Positions 1-6,023 of a DNA stretch of 37,085 nt are shown here, piece by piece. This DNA comes from Bacteroidota bacterium. Its GTDB lineage: Bacteria; Bacteroidota; Bacteroidia; Chitinophagales; Chitinophagaceae. Made by a program: the position numbers and the translations under genes. How positions within the stretch are numbered: the first letter of the stretch is position 1; every line of letters starts with the position of its first letter. The notes under the pieces were generated by a model, which saw nothing but the letters and a program-made list of their open reading frames with translations, was not told the DNA's origin and ran no database searches. The stretch covers positions 1 through 37,085 of the forward strand of contig JAFEAF010000006.1 of NCBI GenBank assembly GCA_018266555.1, read 5' to 3'.

Positions 1-1
1 A

Positions 2-532
2 AAAACTATTGACAATGCAAAAAATGGCATTTGGGAAAATAATTTTGAACAACAACCACCTTATGGTTTTTCATCAATCATTTTCCTTGCGGAAACACAT
101 AGCTGCATTCCTCTCTATGACCCAGAAAATGTAATTAGCAAATTAAAAGACAGCGTAAAACAATACCCGCAGAAGTTAAAACAATCAGTTGTTCAACAAT
201 CGTTGTGGTCGGCAGAATTTACGATTTGGCAGGCGGAAAAATTTGCTGGTAAAACTGATATGTATAACACTGTTGGCTGTTTGACGAGGGCAATGTATAG
301 TATTGTTTCGACACTTTTTGCGTTGAATGAAATTTATCCAATGGGCGACAAAAGAGCGATTGAAATTGTAGAGAAAACAAAAAACAAACCTATTAACTTC
401 ACAAATAAAATAAATACCATTTTAAGTTGCGACAAAAAATCATTGGCAGAAAATGTTAGACTTCTGAAACATTTATTTAATGAGACAGTTGAACTTGCGA
501 ACGGACAATACAAACCATACTATAAACTGTAA
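2..532 (+). CDS. Nucleotidyltransferase-family protein, C-terminal part (5' end outside window)
   Basis: The frame is open from the first bases of the window to the TAA at 530-532, so this is the 3' part of a longer gene; the first in-window methionine lies at about 77 residues into the fragment and is probably not the start. The visible 176 residues match the C-terminal helical half of minor nucleotidyltransferases of the DUF4037-like group: an SxIxFxAETHSCxPLYDP segment, then LWSAEFTIWQAEKFAGKTDMYNTVGCLTR, then a LFALNE(I)Y helix. The catalytic GSx(n)DxD half would lie upstream and cannot be checked. In this family the C-terminal half is a helical bundle packing against the nucleotide-binding domain; the substrate is unknown. 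Family assignment is from recalled sequence pattern. Confidence 0.7.
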   Translation, partial: KTIDNAKNGIWENNFEQQPPYGFSSIIFLAETHSCIPLYDPENVISKLKDSVKQYPQKLKQSVVQQSLWSAEFTIWQAEKFAGKTDMYNTVGCLTRAMYSIVSTLFALNEIYPMGDKRAIEIVEKTKNKPINFTNKINTILSCDKKSLAENVRLLKHLFNETVELANGQYKPYYKL

Positions 533-876
533 TAACGAATGACAAAACAACGAACCGCCAACAAAAGTATTCTTTGTAAAAGCAGGGCTGGACAATATAA
601 CATCAGCTATGTGCAGGCATCAGCAGCGGTTTGGGCTGGACATTAAATGTTCAGCTTTAGCCTGCCGGCAGGCAGGTTCTTAACTTCAATAACATATTTT
701 CAAATGGGCGTTTGTACCAGTTTGAAAATTCATTGAACACCCTGGAAAGGTCACAATGGCAAAATAATTTTCTAGTGTTCCCATATCGGCTCTACATTGC
801 TGTCCCGATTTTTCATCAGTTTTGCCTTTATCGTTAAACTTTCGCTGGGCAAATTATTTGCAGAAGTGTTAAAAAG
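533..876. other. Intergenic stretch without a recognisable gene
   Basis: No credible ORF or RNA gene is visible in these 344 bases. The stretch holds a weak inverted pair, AACCGC at 553-558 and GCGGTT at 626-631, and the perfect 14-bp palindrome listed separately at 660-673. The end next to the phosphorylase gene has a small AAGCTA/TAGCTT hairpin followed by five T on the minus strand, which could weakly terminate that gene. Confidence 0.6.
660..676. repeat. GC-rich palindrome (GCCTGCCGGCAGGC type)
   Basis: GCCTGCCGGCAGGC at 660-673 is a perfect palindrome in an AT-rich intergenic region, extended by AGG. It resembles the imperfect palindrome upstream of priA (8542-8565), which also begins GCCTGCC. 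It is probably a member of a short dispersed palindromic repeat family; no function is evident. Confidence 0.55.
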
Positions 877-1692
877 CTAAATAGCTTCTATCAACCCCTT
901 AAAAATCGCAGCAAATTTAGGTTCGGCAGCTTTGGCTGCTTCCAGTACTTCTTCATGTGAGATTACAGCATCCTGCAAACCCATATCCGTAATTACACTC
1001 ATAGCAAATACATGCATGCCCATGTGATTAGCCACAATAGATTCCTGTACTGTACTCATCCCTACCACATCGCCACCAAGAATATGAATCATTTTATACT
1101 CGGCCTTCGTTTCAAACGTCGGGCCTGTCACAGCATAATACACTCCTTCTTTTACTTCAACATTCAGCCGGGCAGCTACTTCTTTTGCTTTTGCAATTAA
1201 ATATTTTTTATAGGGTTCGCTCATATCCGGGAAACGAGGGCCCAAATCATCTACATTTTTTCCAATCAGGGGATTAACGGTATTTAAACTAATATGATCT
1301 TTAATTATCATGAGGTCGCCGATTTTAAAATCCGGGTTCACTCCACCTGCTGCATTCGATAACAATAAAACACCGGTACCTAATAGTTTCATCACCCGGA
1401 TAGGGAATACAACTTCAGCAGCACAATATCCTTCGTAAAAATGAAAACGTCCGGCCATAGCAACGATTCTTTTTCCTGATAATTTTCCGAAAAGAAGTTT
1501 GCCTTTGTGTCCCGGCACGGTAGAAACCGGGAAATTGGGAATGTCATGATAGTCTATCTCCTGTTCAATTTCTATTTCATTAATAAAATTTCCAAGCCCA
1601 CTGCCCAACACCACTGCAATTTCCGGAGTATGCTTATATTGTTTCTTTAAAAACTTTACTGTCTCTTTTAATTGCTTCATTCCTTTAGCCAT
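877..1692 (-). CDS. Purine nucleoside phosphorylase (trimeric, PNP/MTAP superfamily)
   Basis: Cytosolic enzyme of purine salvage that splits purine (deoxy)nucleosides with phosphate to free base and (deoxy)ribose-1-phosphate. The protein shows the phosphate-binding GSGLGNF segment, PGHKGKL, GRFHFYEGY, SNAAGGVN, GPTFETKAEY and GMSTVQESIVA blocks of the trimeric PNP family and has the usual length of about 270 residues. A TTG 21 bases upstream is also in frame, but it forms part of a TAnnTTTG -7 promoter box, so the ATG at 1692 (MAKGMKQ) is preferred; an ATG at 1680 is also possible. The Asn that contacts the 6-oxo group in human PNP (N243) is Asp here, in the sequence VITDMG, as in methylthioadenosine phosphorylases. 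This leaves the preferred base (hypoxanthine/guanine or adenine) open. The gene stands alone, convergent with nothing close. Confidence 0.93.
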   Translation of the reverse strand: MAKGMKQLKETVKFLKKQYKHTPEIAVVLGSGLGNFINEIEIEQEIDYHDIPNFPVSTVPGHKGKLLFGKLSGKRIVAMAGRFHFYEGYCAAEVVFPIRVMKLLGTGVLLLSNAAGGVNPDFKIGDLMIIKDHISLNTVNPLIGKNVDDLGPRFPDMSEPYKKYLIAKAKEVAARLNVEVKEGVYYAVTGPTFETKAEYKMIHILGGDVVGMSTVQESIVANHMGMHVFAMSVITDMGLQDAVISHEEVLEAAKAAEPKFAAIFKGLIEAI

Positions 1693-1710
1693 AAAATATT
1701 TTTGGGGCGG

Positions 1711-1718
1711 CAAATATA
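1711..1718 (-). promoter_or_regulatory. Putative Bacteroidota -7 promoter box for the phosphorylase gene
   Basis: On the minus strand this reads TATATTTG, a full match to the Bacteroidota TAnnTTTG -7 consensus, followed by CCGCCCC. It lies 18 bases before the preferred ATG, leaving a very short 5' leader. No clear -33 TTG was found at the usual spacing. A similar box followed by CCG(C/T)CCC occurs before mtaB and before the tRNA at the right edge. Confidence 0.55.
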
Positions 1719-1773
1719 AACTTTGTTAGCCAGGAATTACATTAATGTACACGAATGAATATGAGAAATATTA

Positions 1774-1832
1774 GCCACAGATGAACACAGATTATGAAAT
1801 TCATTTAAGCTAAAATTTAATTAATCTGTGGC
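1774..1832. repeat. Inverted repeat GCCACAGAT...ATCTGTGGC
   Basis: GCCACAGAT at 1774-1782 and its exact complement ATCTGTGGC at 1824-1832 bracket 41 AT-rich bases between the phosphorylase promoter and the 3' end of the lipoprotein gene. The arms resemble a dispersed intergenic repeat that I recall from Bacteroidota genomes (CCACAGAT plus ACACAGAT units; ACACAGAT is present at 1785-1792). Function unknown. Confidence 0.5.
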
Positions 1833-1837
1833 AATGT

Positions 1838-2665
1838 TCAATAACTATACCGGTAAAAATCGCAAAATTCTTCATCGCATAATAATTTTTGAAGGACCGG
1901 GTCTTTCAACAAATCAATATAATCCATCCATTTTTTTCCCACTTTTATTTTACGATAAACCAAACGGATACCCTGGCTATAATCTACCCACCAGAAAATA
2001 TGCCCGGTGTATAATGGCTGAATTGGCGTTCCATCTAACTTATGCCAGCCATAAATAGCCACCCGATCCGCTTTGGAATCACGGGATATCTTTCCGCTGA
2101 TGACCACATCTTTTTGAATGCCGGCTATCAATCCCCGCCTTCTCGGCGGGCAAGCTTTTTTTCCACTAAGTTGTCCTTCAATTATCAAATGATGCTGCCA
2201 CATGGTAGGCGTACTGTCACGAAATGCATACATGGGCACCGGCTCTAATTTCACTTTAGCCGATTTATAAATATCATCCACCATTTTGCGTGTAGGCAAA
2301 AAACAATTGAAACTATCAGCGATCTGCTGCGCAGCCTTGGGCGTGATGTTGATCCTTGCCCAATCAGCATCGGTGCCAATGCTTAAATAATCCGGTGCTA
2401 CGTAATAGGTGGCTTTTATTGTCTTTCCTGTTGCAGAATCTGTAATGGAAGTATGAACAGCAATAAATTTTTTGAGAAAGGTAGGCATATCACCTGCCAT
2501 CACTTCCTTTAATACAAATGAATCTCTTGCCTGCCATTTCATGGCAAATGCCTGATGATAAAATTCGTTGCCTGTCATGGAGGATGATCTTTCCCTCCAA
2601 TGCATTTTTTTAGTTGCAGTGCATGATGCAAGAAAAACAATGGCTAATAAAAACAGGTGTCTCAT
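1838..2665 (-). CDS. Hypothetical lipoprotein
   Basis: A 275-residue protein with a typical lipoprotein signal peptide: MRHLFLLAIVFLASC, with the lipidated cysteine at position 15. It would be exported and anchored in an envelope membrane. I recognise no domain. The mature part is mixed alpha/beta in character, with a Trp/Tyr-rich stretch near residues 215-245 (IFWWVDYSQGIRLVYRK) and two cysteines near the C-terminus (CDEEFC). Around residues 170-180 the protein reads KACPPRRRGL, encoded by a short GC-rich palindrome (2134-2150) unlike the rest of the gene; this looks like an in-frame insertion of a repeat. The gene faces away from sucC with 274 bases between them. Coding status is supported by the signal peptide and length. 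Confidence 0.75.
   Translation of the reverse strand: MRHLFLLAIVFLASCTATKKMHWRERSSSMTGNEFYHQAFAMKWQARDSFVLKEVMAGDMPTFLKKFIAVHTSITDSATGKTIKATYYVAPDYLSIGTDADWARINITPKAAQQIADSFNCFLPTRKMVDDIYKSAKVKLEPVPMYAFRDSTPTMWQHHLIIEGQLSGKKACPPRRRGLIAGIQKDVVISGKISRDSKADRVAIYGWHKLDGTPIQPLYTGHIFWWVDYSQGIRLVYRKIKVGKKWMDYIDLLKDPVLQKLLCDEEFCDFYRYSY
2134..2150. repeat. GC-rich palindrome inside the lipoprotein gene
   Basis: CCCGCC at 2134-2139 and GGCGGG at 2145-2150 form a six-base-pair hairpin with a five-base loop inside an otherwise AT-rich coding sequence. It encodes the atypical CPPRRRG stretch of the lipoprotein without breaking the frame. It is one of several short palindromes in the left half of the window. 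Confidence 0.5.
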
Positions 2666-2887
2666 ATATCTAAGGTAAAAAATTGGATTGATCTATACCC
2701 CGCCCCATCAACACTTCTAATATCGGAATGTACTATTCCCTCTTCTTAAGGAGAGAGGTAGAAGAGTTTTCAAAGAAAAAAGAAATGATGGGGTGAGGTT
2801 TTTGCTGAATAGAATTCGGAACGATGAAGTGAGTGACACAACAGACGATCATAGTAGCACTTAAGCTGATATCAAAAAAAAATACAT

Positions 2888-2908
2888 TATTCACTTTTGA
2901 CTATTCAC
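2888..2908. repeat. Degenerate 7-bp tandem repeat upstream of sucC
   Basis: Three consecutive heptamers, TATTCAC TTTTGAC TATTCAC, lie directly before the sucC promoter region. On the other strand they read GTGAATA GTCAAAA GTGAATA. They resemble the GTGAATC units upstream of priA and the heptamers at 8604-8631. Confidence 0.45.
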
Positions 2909-2915
2909 TAATCTT

Positions 2916-2923
2916 TATCTTCG
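2916..2923 (+). promoter_or_regulatory. Possible -7 promoter box of sucC
   Basis: TATCTTCG matches the Bacteroidota TAnnTTTG box at all positions but one. A TTG lies 16 bases upstream (2897-2899), slightly closer than usual. It would give a leader of only about ten bases before the sucC ATG at 2940. Confidence 0.35.
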
Positions 2924-2939
2924 CAAAAATTTTTACAAG

Positions 2940-4151
2940 ATGAATCTTCATGAATACCAGGCGAAAGAATTGTTGAAAAAATATAATGTACCGGTGCAGG
3001 ATGGTTTTGCATGCAGTGCGGTGCATGAGGCGGAAGATGCATATCGCCAGATCAAAGCATTGTACGGAAGTAGTTTTGCTGTGGTGAAAGCGCAGATACA
3101 TGCAGGCGGCCGGGGAAAAGGCACCATAAAAGAAAATGGAATCAATGGAGTGAAAGTGGGAAAATCGCTGGAAGAAATTGAAGATATTGCTAAAAAGATT
3201 TTAGGCGGAACGTTGGTGACCGTGCAAACGGGTGCAACAGGAAAAGTGGTGAACAAAATTTTAGTGGCACAGGATATGTATTATGACGGCCCGCATGAGA
3301 GGAAAGAATTTTATTTATCCATTCTTCTGGATCGCAGCAGGGGGCAAAATGTAATTATGTACAGTACTGAAGGTGGTGTGAACATTGAAGACGTAGCGCA
3401 TAACACTCCTGAAAAAATTTTTAAAGAATGGGTACATCCTTCCGGTGGATTGCTGCCATTCCAGGCAAGGAAAATTGCTTTTAATCTTGGCTTGAGCGGT
3501 GAAGCATTTAAAAACTGTGTGAAGTTTGTTATCAATTTATATAATGCTTATGTAGGGCTGGATTGTTCCATGCTGGAAATAAATCCCCTGTTCAAAGCAT
3601 CTGATGATAAAATAGTGGCGGTGGATTGTAAAATGAATTTGGATGATAATGCCCTGGTTCGCCATCCCGACTTAGCATCGCTGAGAGATACGAGTGAAGA
3701 AGACCCGACAGAAGTGGAAGCCGGAAAATATAATTTGAATTTTGTGAAATTAGATGGTAATGTGGGCTGCATGGTGAATGGTGCCGGGCTGGCCATGGCC
3801 ACAATGGATATGATTAAACTCAGCGGCGGAGAACCTGCCAACTTCCTGGATGTAGGCGGCACTGCCAATGCACAAACGGTGGAAGCCGGATTTAAAATCA
3901 TATTGAAAGACCCGAATGTAAAAGCGATACTCATTAATATTTTTGGAGGTATTGTTCGCTGCGATCGTGTGGCACAGGGTGTGATAGACGCTTATAAAAA
4001 TCTTGGCAATATAAAAATCCCGATCATCGTCCGGCTGCAAGGTACTAATGCTGTAGAAGCAAAAAAACTGATTGATGAAAGCGGGCTGAAAGTGCTATCA
4101 GCGATTTTATTGAGTGAAGCGGCGGGGTTGGTGAAGAAGGCGGTGGCGTAG
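2940..4151 (+). CDS. sucC: Succinyl-CoA synthetase (ADP-forming) beta subunit
   Basis: Beta subunit of the TCA-cycle enzyme that interconverts succinyl-CoA plus NDP and phosphate with succinate, CoA and NTP. The 403-residue protein begins [19 protein letters not shown], the family's standard N-terminus. It carries the ATP-grasp nucleotide-binding segment [13 protein letters not shown] (residues about 43-55), the metal-binding MLEINPLF region near 203-210, and the C-terminal CoA-ligase domain with [13 protein letters not shown] and [10 protein letters not shown]. Length and order fit the family (E. coli SucC has 388 residues). The alpha subunit gene sucD, which contributes the phosphorylated histidine, is not adjacent: the next gene is unrelated, so it must lie elsewhere. 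The gene is flanked on both sides by heptamer repeats. The ATG start is supported by homology. Confidence 0.97.
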   Translation: MNLHEYQAKELLKKYNVPVQDGFACSAVHEAEDAYRQIKALYGSSFAVVKAQIHAGGRGKGTIKENGINGVKVGKSLEEIEDIAKKILGGTLVTVQTGATGKVVNKILVAQDMYYDGPHERKEFYLSILLDRSRGQNVIMYSTEGGVNIEDVAHNTPEKIFKEWVHPSGGLLPFQARKIAFNLGLSGEAFKNCVKFVINLYNAYVGLDCSMLEINPLFKASDDKIVAVDCKMNLDDNALVRHPDLASLRDTSEEDPTEVEAGKYNLNFVKLDGNVGCMVNGAGLAMATMDMIKLSGGEPANFLDVGGTANAQTVEAGFKIILKDPNVKAILINIFGGIVRCDRVAQGVIDAYKNLGNIKIPIIVRLQGTNAVEAKKLIDESGLKVLSAILLSEAAGLVKKAVA

Positions 4152-4165
4152 GGAAATTATGAATG

Positions 4166-4193
4166 GAGTGTAGAGTGTAGAGTTTAGAGTTTA
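4166..4193. repeat. Tandem heptamer repeat (GAGTGTA x2, GAGTTTA x2)
   Basis: Four perfect seven-base units run without interruption just downstream of the sucC stop codon: GAGTGTA, GAGTGTA, GAGTTTA, GAGTTTA. The units differ by one base in pairs, suggesting duplication by slippage. No promoter or terminator structure coincides with them. Confidence 0.65.
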
Positions 4194-4255
4194 GCATTAT
4201 GAAGTATTTTTAATTTAAAATTTGTTTTTTGTATTGGGATTGAGTTCTACACTTA

Positions 4256-4921
4256 ATGACTATGGCAAAAACTGCAACTTTGATCGGGGCCTCCGGGTTG
4301 ATCGGCAATCATCTTTTGCAGTTACTCCTCGATGATCCCTATTTTGATACGGTAAAAATTCTTGTCCGCCGTAAACTGCAAACTAATCATCAAAAACTGG
4401 AACAAAAGATCGTAGATTTTAACGACAATGATTCATTGCTCGTTGCTATGGATAACAGCGATATTGTGTTCTGCACTGTTGGCACTACACAGAAAAAAGT
4501 GAAAGGCGACAAGGAAGTCTACCGAAAAATTGATTATGATATTCCTGTAAAAATGGCCCGGTTTTGCAAAATGACCGGCTGTGAAAGTTTTATTCTGGTT
4601 TCTTCAGCAGGAGCTAACAGCAGGTCAAAGAATTTTTACCTGAATTTAAAAGGCGAGGTAGAAGAAGCGATACAAACTACCGGCATACGCTCTGTTTATG
4701 TGATGCGCCCATCTATGCTGATGGGAAATAGAAAAGAATATCGTTTTGGAGAAAAAGTTATTACGCCGGCGATGAACGCTATTTCCTTTTTATTACCTTC
4801 AAAATATAAACCGATACAGGCTGAAGATGTAGCGAAGGCCATGCTGGCTTCTTCTAAACAAAATACAGAAGGATTTTTTATATGGGAGTATAATGCGATG
4901 ATGAAATACAAGAACCTTTAA
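4256..4921 (+). CDS. NAD(P)-binding Rossmann-fold protein, HTATIP2/TIP30-like oxidoreductase
   Basis: A 221-residue atypical short-chain dehydrogenase. The N-terminal TLIGASGLIGNHLLQLLL carries the GxxGxxG dinucleotide-binding motif; LVRR after the second strand suggests NADP(H) preference. FCTVGTTQKK, then DYDIPVKMARFCKMTGCESFILVSSAGA, is the pattern of the HTATIP2/YwnB-like group, and the C-terminal part has VMRPSMLMGNR and a PIQAEDVAKAML segment. No substrate can be named. Two starts are close: ATG 4256 and ATG 4262 (MAKTATLIGASG); the second fits homologues equally well. No signal peptide, so cytosolic. It is followed 25 bases later by the DUF2891 gene in the same direction, possibly one transcript. 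Confidence 0.85.
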   Translation: MTMAKTATLIGASGLIGNHLLQLLLDDPYFDTVKILVRRKLQTNHQKLEQKIVDFNDNDSLLVAMDNSDIVFCTVGTTQKKVKGDKEVYRKIDYDIPVKMARFCKMTGCESFILVSSAGANSRSKNFYLNLKGEVEEAIQTTGIRSVYVMRPSMLMGNRKEYRFGEKVITPAMNAISFLLPSKYKPIQAEDVAKAMLASSKQNTEGFFIWEYNAMMKYKNL

Positions 4922-4946
4922 AAAATTTCTCACTTATATTTATTAA

Positions 4947-6014
4947 ATGAAAAAGATATTATTTGTTTTTGTACTGCTCATTTTTTCAAAATTACTATTT
5001 GCACAATCATTAACCGAAGCAGAAGCTATCCGCTTGGCAAGACTGCCGTTGCACTGTATTTCAACAGAATTTCCGAATAAGACCTCTCATACTGCAGACG
5101 GGCCGGAAGATGCCGTATTGCTCCCGGAACAATTGCATCCTGCTTTTCACGGATGCCTTGACTGGCACAGTTGTGTACACGGGCATTGGCTTCTGGTAAA
5201 AGTGTTGAAACTATTTCCCAACATTTCAATCAGGGATAGCATTATTCAAACATTGAATAATAGTTTCCAGTTGGAAAAAATGAAAGCAGAAGCCGCTTAT
5301 TTCACCAAATACAAAACCACATCCAGCTATGAACGAACCTATGGCTGGGCATGGCTGCTGAAACTTGATGAAGAATTATTCACCTGGAATGACCCGATGG
5401 CAAAACAATGGTATGATGCTTTACAACCGCTGACTCAGAAGATAGTTTCATTATGGAAAGCATACATACCCAAAGAAACATATCCCAACAGAACCGGTTT
5501 GCATCCTAACACTGCATTCGGCTTAGTATTTGCCCTGGATTGGGCAAGAGCAATGCATGATACTGCTTTTGAAAAAGCAATTATCGCTCATGCAAAAAAA
5601 ATTTATTTAGATAACAGGGCAACTCCCGCCTACTTAGAACCCGACGGAACGGATTTTTTAAGCCCCAGCCTCGAGATCGCTGACCTGATGCGAAGAGTAT
5701 TACCCACAAAACCATTCACAAACTGGCTGAATCAATTTTATGAACCCCGGAGCATCAAACGGATTACTGAATTACCCATAGTAAGCGACCGCACCGATAT
5801 GTATATCGTTCACCTTGATGGATTAGCAATCAGCCGTGCCTGGTGTATGAAAGGTATTGCCTCTGTATTGCCGGCTTCCCATCCCTGGAAAAAACTCTTT
5901 AATATCACCGCAGATAAATTTTTAAAAGAAGCCTTACAATATGTTACCAGCGGTAACTATGGCGGGGATCACTGGCTGGCAAGCTTTGCGCTGTATGCGT
6001 TGAGCTTTAAGTAA
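4947..6014 (+). CDS. DUF2891 family protein, exported
   Basis: A 355-residue protein with a clear signal peptide (MKKILFVFVLLIFSKLLFAQ, cleavage after about residue 20). The mature part carries the DUF2891 hallmarks: HPAFHGCLDWHSCVHGHW at about 65-82, TYGWAWLLKLDEEL at about 130-143, YLEPDGTDFLSPSLEIADLMRR at about 230-252, and HLDGLAISRAWC near 293-304. Family members look like (alpha/alpha)-barrel proteins with conserved His/Trp/Asp residues, but no reaction is established to my knowledge. Here the protein would be periplasmic. It ends nine bases before the stop of priA on the opposite strand (convergent pair), with no obvious terminator hairpin between. Confidence 0.9.
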   Translation: MKKILFVFVLLIFSKLLFAQSLTEAEAIRLARLPLHCISTEFPNKTSHTADGPEDAVLLPEQLHPAFHGCLDWHSCVHGHWLLVKVLKLFPNISIRDSIIQTLNNSFQLEKMKAEAAYFTKYKTTSSYERTYGWAWLLKLDEELFTWNDPMAKQWYDALQPLTQKIVSLWKAYIPKETYPNRTGLHPNTAFGLVFALDWARAMHDTAFEKAIIAHAKKIYLDNRATPAYLEPDGTDFLSPSLEIADLMRRVLPTKPFTNWLNQFYEPRSIKRITELPIVSDRTDMYIVHLDGLAISRAWCMKGIASVLPASHPWKKLFNITADKFLKEALQYVTSGNYGGDHWLASFALYALSFK

Positions 6015-6023
6015 ACACTGGGC

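Noticed and set aside
553-631. AACCGC/GCGGTT inverted pair after the nucleotidyltransferase gene as an integron attC site
   Set aside because: The arms lack the RYYYAAC/GTTRRRY core sites and there is no cassette array or integrase in view.
2739-2799. CCTCTTCTTAAGGAGAGAGG followed by GGGGTGAGG, resembling a dispersed Bacteroidota element
   Set aside because: The inverted arms are imperfect and the resemblance rests on memory only; too degenerate to annotate.
4152-4255. Heptamer array read as a CRISPR-like repeat
   Set aside because: Units are only seven bases with no spacers and no cas genes in the window.
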